A DNA stretch of 60,000 nt from Zygnema cylindricum (taxonomy: Eukaryota; Streptophyta; Zygnematophyceae; Zygnematales; Zygnemataceae). Location of the stretch: assembly GCA_037447655.1 (NCBI GenBank), contig JBBHKE010000953.1, forward strand, positions 343,001 through 403,000, given 5' to 3'. The notes beneath the pieces were generated by a model. The model saw nothing but the letters and a program-made list of their open reading frames with translations. It was not told the DNA's origin and did not search any database. Both the position numbers and the translations under genes were made by a program. Below, one piece after another: positions 38,000 through 55,476 of the stretch (positions are counted from its first letter, which is position 1; every line of letters starts with the position of its first letter).

Positions 38000-40937
38000 A
38001 TGAATTCTTCTGGAAGGTCTGTCGGCCGTCCTGCTGGCTCAGGCACGCCTATAGGATCTGTATCTCCTGTTCCTTTTCCTTCTTTTTCTCCAACTCCTAA
38101 TGCAAGCACTAGTAGTGCACCTGCCCCTGCTGCGTCTGGACGAATTGGAGTCAATGCGCCTTTGGGATTGTCAAGTAGTGGAAGAAGTCAACCGACTCAA
38201 GTTTCAGGTACACTTCCTAGTGTTTTGACTTGGTCACCATGCCACAAATGCTTCGCTTCACTAGCTCAGCATTTAATTTGTTAGGTTAACGGGTGGAGAG
38301 AAAATGATTCTAATGCATTTTTGGGCATTAGAGTGTAGCTTCGAGACTCAGAGTTCATTTTGACGACGCATTATCACTAGATAAGGCTTGACGTTGTGCT
38401 GAAGCACGGTTGTCTTATGCACGAGAAATGAGACATGTTCTCATGACAGTCAGAGTGGAGAAGACATTGAATAATACTTATCAATAGGAGTACGGGAACT
38501 TTCTGAACTAGAAGGCTGACAATAATCCAACTATAGTATCGTTTGGTTGTAGACTGATTGCTTCATTATTTCTTCACCGGAAATAATCTGAAAACAAACT
38601 TCATGCTTGTACAGGAACTCCACAAGCAAGCATTCATGGAGTGGGTGCTGGCAGAGGCTCCCCTCTTCCTCCTAGACCTCTGTCAGGTGGAAAGACTATT
38701 TCTCTTGGGGCATCGAGATTCACAGGTGCTTTGTCTCCTGTTTTGGAAACACCTTCACGCTCGTCCCAACAAAATTTGCCTGTGCAGTCTCCTCCTCCAT
38801 CAACAACTGCAGCAACACCCTCAGGAGGAGCGACCACTCCTGCTGCAGGAGGCAGCGTGAGTGGAGGGTCAAAGAGTCATCGCAAACGGCAAACACCTGG
38901 AGCGACTGGACAGGCAGCATCCAATCCTGTGAGGACGGCAGAAGTAGCACCAGTGCCAAGAAGGAAAAAGCGAAAACCAACTGACAAGCAAATTCCAGAG
39001 AGAGTGGTTGCAAGCGTGCCTGAGTCAGCCATCTACAATCAGTTGCTGGAGCTTGAGAAGAGGGTGGATGCAACCCTGGCTAGGAAGAAATTGGAAATTC
39101 AAGAAGCTTTGCGCAATCCACCTAGAGTCCCTCAGACATTAAGGATTTATGTGTCGTGTACTCATGAGCACCAGGCATCAGAGAGACCCGACCTTGATGT
39201 GCCGTCATGGACGCTCAGCGTTTCAGGGAGGATCCTGGAGGAAGACTCAGTCAATGGGAGCAGAGGGGTGGAAGGTGCAGCGCCAAACAAAGCCACAGAG
39301 ATAGGCAAGTCCGGAGCAAAGACAGAAGTCCCTGTTTTTTCAAACTTTCTTAAACGATTGACAGTTGACTTGGATCCTTCTTTATATCCAGAGAAACCTG
39401 TTGTTTCGTGGGAAGCAGGCAGGGCTCTCACACCAGTATCTGGCTTTGAAATAAAAAGAGCTGGCACGAAGGAGTTTGTTGCTCGAATACAAATTGAACT
39501 AAACCATGTGCCACAGAAATACCAACTTTCGTCAAAGCTCGTGGATCTCCTCGGAGTTGCTTTGGAGACACGCTCACGCGTAATTGCTTCTCTTTGGCAA
39601 TACATTAAGTCAAAAAAACTTCAGGTTTGTCTGCCTGGCATTTCTGCTTCATTTAAAATGAGCATTTTGGGGTGATGTTGAACTACATTTTATTCATCAA
39701 TCTGCTGTAAGTGTTGAATAGCTTCCTAGAAGCGTATGGATTGGACGGTCCTCAAGACTTCCAGCACCAGAGCTCTGACAGTGCTCTTATCATTTGAACC
39801 CATGGAAGCTGAAAACTGGCTTCTTTTGCCATTGCCTGCCAAATGCATAATCTTTTTTTTTTTTTTTGTGGCTGATTTTTATGAAATAGCATGGATGCTG
39901 CTTTGCTTAGTTATCTTCTCATTTGGCACAATGGCACCAGTTCAGTTTTTTCACTTGCATCAAGTACTTGTTGATAGTGGCAAATGAGCGTGCCACATTC
40001 TGCTATGAAGAATCTGCATTCCAAATACACAACGTACTCTCACTCAAGACAAAGTGAAAGTGAATGGTTGTTTGTATGTTGTACGATTTTGGTTTTTTGT
40101 ATGTTGTGTAATTTTGGTTGTTTGTATGTTGTATATTCACTGCAGGCGGCCGCAGATCCAACTATTATTGTTTGTGATGCACCATTGCAAGAGATTTTTG
40201 GAGAGCCTCGTATCAAGATGTCCTTGATAGCAAGCAAGCTCCAGAGTCATCTTATGTTGCCATCTCCCATTACCATTGAATATCCCATTAAGCTGTCTTC
40301 TCAGTCTTCCCAAGTCGAATCCTGCTATGATGTCACTGTTGACTTGCCAATGCCCCTTCAGACGGAAATGAGTGATTATCTAACTAGTCTGGAGAAGCAC
40401 CGCGATATAAACACATTGGATGAGCTTATAGCACGTGATGTGAGGCAAATTAATGAGCATCGGAAACGTAGGGCCTTCTTCCTGGGCTTCAGCCAATCAC
40501 CTGTCGATTTCATTTATGGGCTTATGGCGTCGCAACACAGAGATTTGAGGCAGGCTGCAGGAGATACTGGTCGTAATATGGCCAAGGAGCGCCATTCTGA
40601 TCTATACAAACAACCCTGGTATGTCTTTGGGATGTCGTGGGGATGTTGTAGGGATGTGTAGAGTTGTCTTCGGGATGTCTTAGGGACGTCCGAGCCGTGC
40701 CCGGCCTTTGTCTACAGCTCAGACATCCTATTAGATCCTATGTATGATGCAACATTTCGTTTTGTTCGCTCTTTCGGAAACGAATTCGCCTGTGTTTGCT
40801 GTTAGAATCGTCGATTAGAATTGTCTGACAAGCTTAGAGTTAATATCCGGCACTAACTTTGCTATTCTGGTTCTTACAGGGTGGAGGATGCTGTTTTACG
40901 GTATCTAAATCGACGTCCAGCAGCTGGAATTGAGTGA
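38000..40937 (+). CDS. SWP73: SWP73/BAF60 subunit of the SWI/SNF chromatin remodeller
   Basis: Four exons, 38000-38207, 38615-39624, 40146-40618 and 40880-40937, make 582 codons plus stop with GT-AG junctions. BAF60-type proteins are core SWI/SNF subunits that bridge the ATPase complex to transcription factors in the nucleus. The first ~130 residues are a disordered Ser/Pro/Gly/Ala-rich tail with Arg-rich patches. The basic stretch RRKKRKP follows, then the conserved helix SAIYNQLLELEKRVDATLARKK. The SWIB domain occupies about residues 371-445 (YQLSSKLVDLLGVALETRSR, ASLWQYIKSKKLQ, then CDAPLQEIFGEPRI). The signature C-terminal block includes EHRKRRAFFLGFSQSP and ends VEDAVLRYLNRRPAAGIE. The family is usually 520-540 residues in plants as I recall; the extra length lies in the N-terminal tail. 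The ATG follows an in-frame upstream GTG that is not used. Confidence 0.95.
40629..40690. repeat. degenerate GGGATGT repeat next to a 5' splice site
   Basis: Four to five degenerate units of about 13-17 bp (GGGATGTCGTG, GGGATGTTGTAG, GGGATGTGTAG, GGGATGTCTTAG) start 10 nt after the donor of the last SWP73 intron. The repeats are G-rich, unlike the U-rich introns around them. Confidence 0.75.
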
Positions 40938-42795
40938 CGGAATCAACGATATGACTAACATAATTTTCGATCTGCATAGGGTAATTACACTGTCGGTTTA
41001 CCTTCGTTTTCAGGGAAAATCGTACAATTCATACAGTTTTTTTTGGGTACTTTTCTGTACATCTTAGCCTAAAACTGTACAAAAATCCCTTAACATCAGG
41101 GAAATATTCTTCAATGTAATTACTAATCACAATCTATTGCAATCTGCTCCCAGTTAGCATGATTTTGCAACTAATTCAGTTTGCCCAGCTTGCTTTTTCC
41201 ACTCAATGTCGCTAGACTTCCAATAGTCGGGGTACGTCAAATTCCTGCAGTTTTTGTAAATAAGTTTTTTATTTTAAATGTTCATACTTGCAGCAATTTC
41301 GCTCAACAGTATTTCTTAAGATAATTGAAAATTTTACTGCTGAAAGCTTTTTGTGGTTCTGTAATCATCATCAGGTGACTGCAATATAGTGCAGTGTGGC
41401 GTGTGGCTTGTTTCTCTAACCAGGCCTATATTTTTTTTTGCAGGATTATCTTTTTAAATAAATGTTGGTCAACAACTCTTGTCAGCATCCTATAAAGCAA
41501 TCATTTTGATGCTTTTCATTTCCAAATCCCAACACTCGTCAAGCCGAGATGGGTTATGTCCTTTCTCTTTACCGAAATTATTAAGAAGGTCCAAGTCTTT
41601 CACTATGTTGTGATTACGGGTAAATATTCTGGGTAAATGATACTCAAATGCAGACAAACAATGGCCTACGCTAATAGTATGCATTAGATTGTTTGGTAGC
41701 ACTTGCCACACCAAAATGATTAACATCCCCTAGATATGCTTGTTTTTGCAAGTCAGTGTACCTCTGGTTTTCTTATTTTGTTTGGAAGCTCAGCAAACCA
41801 AATCCTCCGCAAAAGATTCATCCAGAACAGCAGTGAATCCAAATGTTTTTGAAAGCGGACATTTGAGCTTATATTCCTCTAACATTTGAGTTTGATCGAC
41901 GCATTTTACATGAGAAAAAAAATGTAATCTTTTCCTGTGGCAAGACAGACCTATCAATTGCAGAACCACAATACTGTTTCTAAACTTTTCTGATGCCTCT
42001 TATGCTGCTGCTGTGTTATCAGTCATAGAGCACTTACACTTGACGTTTTACCCTTGTGTTGAGGATAAATCATAATACACATACAATATTTTATGTTTAA
42101 GTACACTCGACCCTAAAACTGGGCAAATTCCTCTAATGTGATTACAATCTCAAATATCTTGTGCAAATCAAACTGGATGTTTGTGCTCTCCTATGTTTGT
42201 GCCCTATACCCTTATAGACTGGAGGCAAAATACTATGGCAACTCCCACCCAACACCCGGGTTCATCCACGTGAACAATCTTACTTTTTACCGTATCACAA
42301 TTCTATTTTCCGCGGTCTAGGAGACTGAAACATAGGCTAAATACACGTATAACAAGGAGAATCACCACATACACTTTTTTGGACATTGAACCATACTTTC
42401 TCAACATGCAAGCCGATAGGTGAAGTGACAACTTTCAATTGAATTTCTCCTTCACTTTCTGGTACAATGAAGGCGAAAAATTCTTCTCCTATTCTTAACC
42501 GAATCCTGCTACGGCCGAGGAGGACATGAAAATGTACAACTTATTCTTGAGACCCCGTGATGGCTTCAACATGGCAGATCCTTATGTATACTCATAGAAG
42601 GAAAAAAAAGCCCCGAGTTAATATGCCTTGCACTTCCAAACAAAATGAACAAAACTGGAGAAAAATTGTTGAACAAGACCGACCATAGACTATTACCACC
42701 TTTCCAAAAACGACGAGTCTCATTCACAAGCAAAGAACTATTTAGGCAACAAATTCCACAAGTGAAACCAAACCACAGTAAAATCAAACCGTGCA
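40938..42795. other. intergenic region between convergent genes
   Basis: AT-rich; contains the 3' ends of the SWP73 and FAD-oxidoreductase genes and one miniature element (41013-41089). No exon chain was found. The copy at 41013 is embedded in a slightly larger GTAATTACA-bounded segment (40981-41123). Confidence 0.5.
41013..41089. mobile_element. miniature inverted-repeat element, copy 2 (77 bp)
   Basis: Starts GGGAAAATCGTACAATTC, ends CTGTACAAAAATCCC, with an inner TACAGTTTT/AAAACTGTA inversion. It shares CGTACAATTC.TACA and TTGGGTA with the other copies. It lies about 75 bp after the SWP73 stop codon, so probably in its 3' UTR. Confidence 0.7.
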
Positions 42796-45700
42796 TTATT
42801 CCGTCACCGATGTCACAACATCACTCTGACTGGTTTTGCGCCCGCGATCTCGCCTCCTCGGTTTCTTCTTAGAAACTTTCATCCAGTGTCTCAACTCAAG
42901 GGGCAATTCACCAGGATTACCTGTCACCATAGCTTTAGCCATCAGCTTTCCTAACCAGGCATGATATATCAATCCTCTCGATCCCAGTCCACCTATTATC
43001 CACCACTTATACCGATCATCGTTCTTTTCATCGTCATCTGTACTTCTCCATTCCTTACCATCTTCCTCAACATTTAACCTCTTCCCCATAATTTCGTCCA
43101 GACATCCTACTATAGGTAGAGCTCCTTGATTTGTTCTTGGAGGCATTGCACGTACTCCCGCCTTAACAGAAGTAACTTGCCACGATTTGATTGGTGGATA
43201 TAAAGCTCCAGCTTTAGGAAGAAGCTCCTCGCATGCTTCCTTTCTTTCCACAGCCGAGACAGTCGGACAGGTGTCGCCATTTCCCTCGTCTTTTGTGGCT
43301 CCCAACAGAATTTTATTGGAGCCTTGTACCGCCAACCAGGTTTCTCCTAGCAAGCTCGGTCCATCGAGAGGAAATTCTTCTCCCCTGCACCACATAAACA
43401 ATAACTCGAAACGCAAAAGGACGAATAAATAACTCGAAAACAAAGAAAAGGAATAAACAACTTGAAAAACGGAAGGACGAATAAATAACTCGAAATACGA
43501 AAGGTCCATATGGGCCATCAACAGTCCCTCCGTCTAGATTTCAGAAATGAAAGATTAAACTTCTTTGGAACTAACTACAATTAAGCACCAGACTACATTT
43601 TAAATAGTAATTTTCAGGGAAGTACAGAAATTATTTTGGTCAAAGTCCAAATCACCAGAAAATATGAAGAAATACGAAGCTTAACGTTCAAATGACGTGA
43701 GCGTTGGTTTTTTTTTTTCCAGAGCCTGGTGTGGTAACGAGGCAGATATGACAGTAAGCGTAAAACACACACTACACACTATTTAACCTTTTTTGACTGA
43801 AGATATTGAAAATCGTACACTACTTTACACATGCTGATTTTAGTAGTTTTTTAATTAGTACTACATGCTAGAGTACAAGGAAAAGTTCAACATGGGCGAT
43901 ATCCCACAAGTAAATGTTTGAATCGTAATTTTTTTTTTATCCATTGTTCAAATCAGTATTAAAAAAGAAAGTATTTTGAACCGCAATTTCAAGTTCAGCT
44001 CCCGGGTTCTTACGGCTACTGTATCGTTATTGTGACAGTTTGTTCGGCAATATTCATCTTAATAGGCAATCGAGCTCTTTTCAACAAGTTATGAACAGCT
44101 GGACCTAAACCATATATACTGACCATCAATATTTGATGCCCCTAAGGACCAATAAAAGTCTATTACCAACCAGCTCTGAACAATTGTGCCTAAACCGTTT
44201 GTATAAAACATCGATATTTGATGACCCAAAGGAATTCTGTGTCCTTGTGGTCTTTAAAGACATTGAAACTCACTTTACCGATGGTTGCATTTCGAGAACA
44301 ACGCCACGGGTCATTTTCAAAGGGAGCCTTTGAGCAAGTTCAGGAAGCTGTGGAGCTCCTGCTCCAAGGCAAACAGCGATGCCTTCATATCCATCTGCAG
44401 AGTCCCTCACACACACACATTGTGTCAGCTTCAATTGTTTCACTAAATAAATACCTATCGACAATTTCTACACATTATATTCTATACGTGATTAAATTAT
44501 CACACATAACCAAACACTTGTCTGTCGTTTCTTCCTCCCATTTCCCTCAATCCGAACGCATACACCTGTTTAGATACAGATAACTTGCTGAAAAGAATCT
44601 GACAGTTGACCGGTTATGAGCCATTTTTTGTTTTGTTTGCTTCTCTGAGACTATTCCCTTGAAAGCAGGCATCAGCTTCCTTGTACTTCCCATGACAGTC
44701 CTCATATTAAGGACAGTCCTCATTTGAGACGACAAAAACAAATATCCCTTCAAAAGACCAGCCCTCAAAATGACAGTAAAATCCTCACCGCCATCCAATT
44801 CAGCAAGAGATGCCACCTGTCGTAACTTAAGCGCCACAGTGGTTCCTAAGCTGCCATGTGTCCTCGAATCAGCAGCAAACTGCTGGCAAGCTCGCCAGAG
44901 AGCCTGTGAACAGAAAAAAGTGAGAAACAATTGAAAAACATTAAACTCAGCAGCAAAAAATGCCCATGGATAAAGTAAAATTGACTTTACACATCCACAA
45001 AGTCACTTTCACTGCAACAAGAGGCCTGATGCAGTTACTCCAATATATCACGAGGTTCTCATGATCCTACCAAAAAGGCTTCTGAGAATGAACCTCCCTC
45101 AAACTCTTCCCAGAAAACCTCTTGAACCTTTTCTTCCAACACTTCGCAGGATTAGATTGAGCTGTATGAGGCAACTGTAGGAAAGCCCACTACCTTACTT
45201 CAAGACAGCCTGTTTGTGTTCAAGAGGCAGTCTTGGAAGAAACACCCACTTAAAGTTACGGTTACAAAAAAAACTTTCATAAGATTAAAGCCCTGACAAG
45301 AATGTCCACTGCACCTCAAGGTATCCTTGCGAATGTACGGTGATGCCCTTGGGCAAAAACAGGGAGGCTCCGTAGTTGGTCTCTACAAGGCCTGGGAGGA
45401 GACTGACAGCGGCTTTCTCCGATATGCAGAGGGCATCGTTACAGAGTCCAAGTTTGACGGCAGCATCTGATGTTTCCTGAGCATACTGTCTTGTCCCCCA
45501 TTCACCTCATTTACATATATAAGGGAGGAAGGGAGTGAGGCAGGGAGCGAGGGAGAGGGAGAGGGAGAGAGGGAGGGATGGAGAGAGGGAAGGATGGAGA
45601 GAGGGAGAGATATCTCATGCCATTTGTTACAACTTGTCTTGAGTAGTGCCAGAATAATGAAAACAGCGAGACTCGAGTACAGATGGTTCAGCCGTCACTG

Positions 45701-47256
45701 TAGCACTTTCAGTCCAATAACAGAGAAATGGATTCAACTACTAGCTTCATTATCAAAATGGATACTGGTTCACGATTGTGGAAGCCAGATCCTGGTTATT
45801 GACTGAGTAAAAAAATTGTCTGATGTAAACAACAGTTACCTGTCGAAAATCGTCCGCATGCTTTGCCATGATTGGCGGTCTCAGCAAGCCTCTGAAAACC
45901 ATCCAAACAGCCTGAAACCAACTAAATTTCTTGAACCACGAGACATTTCACGTTTTGAATGTGCCGTTCCTCCAATACAGAAAAAATAACACTTATCAAG
46001 GCTGTGGGATGGCTAAATTATTCCTATAAACTCCACCTCTGCAAAAAAAAAATTGAATGTCGCAGGTTTTTCAATCGTTTGTAATCCCGATGTCCAGACA
46101 CACACCTGTACCGAGCCAAAGGCTGGGCCAATTGGCTCCTTCCCAACTCATCCAAACCAGTTTCCTCCCCTCCCCTCGAAATTTCCCGTGCATTCGCCGC
46201 CTCTGCCGCCAACAGCAGGTCCTGAGCCGCTCTCCAACACTCCTCTCCATATAGGAGAAGTTTGCCTGTCATACAAAGATTTAATTCCCCTTTTGATTCA
46301 AGGCAAAGATAAACCAACAAAAACCAGCACGTTTCCAATGCAATGTGACATCTCTAAAGTTCTTGTGGGTAACATGGCTCCTTCCTGAACCAGGCCCGTA
46401 CAAGGGTCAGACAGGATAAAGAAAGTTAACTGACGCTGCTTATTCATAAGATGAACGTTGCCAAAATGTGGGATTCATGGACAGTTATTTAGAAGTTTAA
46501 CTGCTCCTGCTGTCACTCAAAGACCCCACTATCAGTGTGAAGTGGAAAAAGCACACCCACGAAAAGTGTTTGAGTTAAGAAGCCTTTGTGAGAAGCAGGC
46601 CAAAAGATTCGCAACATACATTCTTAACCAAAAACGTGCATTTGCTTCGCAATAGCAGACACTGAGAGAATGTTAGGAGAATCATAACAGATCCTACCTT
46701 TTGGGGAGAAGGGATGAAGCAAACCTCCAGATGCCCCAGAGGCTCCTGCACCTAAGCCTTTCTTATCAAACAAGTCGACAGCGATCGCTGACCCTGGAGC
46801 AGTATACTGCCTCAAAATGATACAAAAATCAGGAAAAGAAACATCACAGGAATGCTTCCAGCAAATTGACAAAGTTAATTTGCAAACCACAAAAGAAACC
46901 GACCACTCGGTGCAAAAAAATATATCCAGACGAAGGAAAATTCACATTACCAGCTTCCGCGGAAGCGGCATAAACTTCAAAAAGTACATACAGACACTGC
47001 ACTCAAATTTTCATTGATTCCAACCAAATAAACATCCTGTGTTTATGGATTACTTCAGTCCTCTAGAGGCCATATCATCCAGAAAAACGTAATGTTGCCT
47101 ACATGTGCCTATCCCGTCACTCAGAGTCCCATCAACCTGTTTGAGACAACGGTCTAAACCCCTCTAGTTAAAAGGAAGTACCTGCAACAGATGCCAGGTC
47201 AAAGCCAATCCTGCGAATCCACCACCCAACACTGCAAATCTGGCCCTCCAAGACAT
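42796..47256 (-). CDS. FAD-dependent oxidoreductase (DAO/GlpO-like fold)
   Basis: Eight exons: 47182-47256, 46698-46806, 46102-46265, 45840-45911, 45315-45476, 44789-44903, 44274-44394 and 42796-43384, together 468 codons plus stop. The N-terminal Rossmann motif VLGGGFAGLALTWHL (residues 9-23) binds the ADP part of FAD. The segment VDLFDKKGLGAGASGASGG...LHPFSPKG is the typical second FAD contact of amine/D-amino-acid oxidase-like proteins. YEGIAVCLGAG and, near the C-terminus, WWIIGGLGSRGL complete the cofactor site. It resembles from memory the plant At5g48440 group; the substrate is unknown. One donor was chosen by phase (exon ends at 46102, GTGTCT) because the nearby stronger-looking GTGTGT would break the frame. 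The start MSWRARF follows a possible upstream exon, so a plastid or mitochondrial presequence may be missing. A Lys/Arg-rich tail (KKKPRRRDRGRK) follows the catalytic fold. Confidence 0.87.
43399..43504. repeat. intronic tandem repeat GAATAAATAACTCGAAA
   Basis: Four degenerate units of about 27-30 bp with core AATAA(A)YAACTYGAAA, starting 15 bp beyond the acceptor of the last exon of the FAD-oxidoreductase gene, that is in the 3' end of its last intron. Confidence 0.85.
45530..45610. repeat. GAGGGA-type simple repeat
   Basis: Purine-only GGGA/GAGGGA/GGATGGAGA sequence in the FAD-oxidoreductase intron between the exons at 45476 and 45840. Similar tracts occur at 3456 and, as CCCTCTCTCCCTCC, at 53205-53260. 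Confidence 0.85.
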
Positions 47257-49709
47257 CCAGAGGTAACAATCTCGCCCTGTAAATTGATTGCACGTACATA
47301 ATTCTAAATGACTTGCTATAAGAAGCTACTATAATCCTACGATGATAGGGACTCCACAATGACGGGCTTGAGAAGCAAGGCGGCTTTTTCGTGTTAAGAA
47401 GTATGTAAAATAACCTTTTTCTAAAATGGAATTTTACACAAGAACAATCTACTATGGAAATTCATACTAAGAAAAGCTAAGTGTCATGTCGCATGACAAG
47501 GAAGTAGCAAATAATCCTCCAGCACCATCATTGTTATAAGTTCCTCGTGTCATGTTCAGTTATTCCAAAGGAACTGAGACTAGAAAATATGTTTCTTTTT
47601 TCGTATATGATGCAAAAATAAAATATACATTGTGATTACCATATTTGCAACCTCTTGTAAATTTGATGTCATGTTGCTCATTTGTTTCATAAATATATTT
47701 GAGTTCATGGAAGTATGTTCGCAAAACTATTTCTTTCTCACTTATCACAAATTTTCAACTGTTTACACGGGATGCTAAGGAAGTGCTTGAAGTGATCACT
47801 GAATTGGACATCAAATACAATAGCATATACAAAACGATACACAATATGATACTAATAAGATACACAATATAATATACTATAACACTTTGGCAGAAACACA
47901 AGCAAAACATAGCCCATTAGCTCCTCTTCCTGAAGATGTGTCTAACGTGACATTTCTTTAATTGTTCCGCAAATACATTAAAATGCTATGGTCAAGTTGA
48001 TAAAATCTGTTCAGCCTTTCCGTGCGTGTGTGCACTTTTTCCTTTTACTAAACAAAAGTACAATCAGAATGACATGCTTCAAGAACTGCGCACAAATCAT
48101 CATCAACTTAAAATCACAGAAATTAGTACATTAGTAGTGCCAAAGCACTGGTTGCATCACCATCGGTGACATTCGCTTGATAAAAATGAAATTACAATAT
48201 TAAATGATTTAATCCATTACATGCATCCACCACATAGGATTCACTAGCTAAAAGTCTTTACTTTTTTGCTTCTCCCACCTAATCCCGTTCCTAAATAAGA
48301 TAAGCAAACTAAAAAACGATTTTGCAAGCGTACAACTATCAGGCTAAACAAATAAAAACCATCTCTAGGCAATCGGTTTCCGGGACACAATTGTAAAAAA
48401 CTCTAATGACAAACACATCAGCCGAGTGACCACCTGCGCGTCTCAGGTGGCTTCAAGCCTCCTGAACTGCATTGTGTCACAGTTGTGCTGCCAATCCTCC
48501 GCGAGGACTTCCCTGCCAGCCGCAGTGTCCTGCAGCAGGTCGGCCCGGGAACTGCCAGACGGCGGAGCTGGCCGGCCGGCAGAGGCAGCATATTGTTGAG
48601 GCAGTTGCAAATTTTACGACATTCCTCTGTACCGTACCTCTGTTTTAAAAGTGCGGACACTTCATACTGTATCCGCACGCAATCAACATAATGTGCGAAA
48701 ATCTCCGATACTGTAATGATGTAATACGCGTTACGGGGGATTAATGTCTTGCTGTTGCTGCCGCATGAAATTCTAGCGTTATATTGTACATTTGTACTAC
48801 TGTACTCATCATACAGCTTAATCCGTACCGGTAAATCCACAGAGTGAAGCGTTTCTTGTTACGCTATGGTCGACGTACAGCGTGAGACATTGCAAATATT
48901 CGCCACAAAATAGGTGGCACAAAGTTAAAATGAAAGGTCCTGTTCCCAGTTCGAGCCACAGTACAGTATAAGTGTAGTGATACTTTTCGTTTGTCCCAAC
49001 CGGAAAAGTGCATAACTGCATACTATGTTTTAAGCTACGAATAAAACCAATACTCTAATTTTAGCCTATTAGCCTATTAGCCTATTAGGTGAGTTGAAAA
49101 CGTTAAATACGAAATTATTTTACGAGCTTGACGACAAAAGGTGCAAGTATCCCTCAAAATAATCGTGGCCCAATACCATTCGGAAATCGGCAGAAATATC
49201 GCGCTTAATCATCATGATCGAAGACATTCCGCACAAAAGGTAAAGCTACGTTAAGCGTCGGACCAAAAAGTTAACGGTAAGGGCAAATGTTTATATTGTA
49301 ACAGAGAGCCCTTCGTTGAGCCAGTCGTATGTAATGATGGTACCGTATAACGAGATGTTATTGGTCCAAAATCTCTTTTTAGCTGTAACACCGGGCTAAA
49401 ATCCAGTTAGGGCGATTTACTCTAACCGTTTTCCTATGTTTAGGCTTTTCGGTATGTTTCGGTTCGTTTTCCCCAAATAAGGCAAAGCACTACGGCAGGC
49501 AGCAGTTCATTTATAACTCGCAAGATTAATCCAGAATGGTGTTTGGGCTTCTTTAGGTCTTCCGGAGTTCCAAACAGTTAGGTCTTTCTCCTTGTTCGTC
49601 TCATCAATCTTTAAGTTCCCTTTTTATCGAATTGCTAGTGCACAACTTAAATAAGGTTTTGGTTTTGTCCTTTTCTATACCCTGAAGAAAGCGGAGCTCT
49701 ATCTCAGTT
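47257..49709. other. 2.45-kb intergenic region, divergent promoters
   Basis: Lies between the divergent FAD-oxidoreductase and RPT4 starts, so it should hold both promoters. It contains a sharply GC-richer block at 48420-48600 with a long open frame but no recognised protein, and three AGCCTATT units at about 49062-49087. The rest is AT-rich without identifiable features. Confidence 0.5.
48410..48692 (+). other. GC-rich island with unassigned open frame
   Basis: A stretch clearly richer in G+C than its surroundings keeps one plus-strand frame open for about 95 codons (contains PPELHCVTVVLPILRED, then a Gly/Arg-rich run). A minus-strand frame is open over the same bases. No start, splice partners or family could be assigned. 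It may be a decayed gene or transposon fragment, or an exon of an unseen gene. Confidence 0.3.

Positions 49710-55476
<5,767 letters not shown>

Noticed and set aside
45530-45806. 70-codon frame beginning in the GAGGGA tract
   Set aside because: Intronic, starts within a simple repeat and does not join the FAD-oxidoreductase exons.
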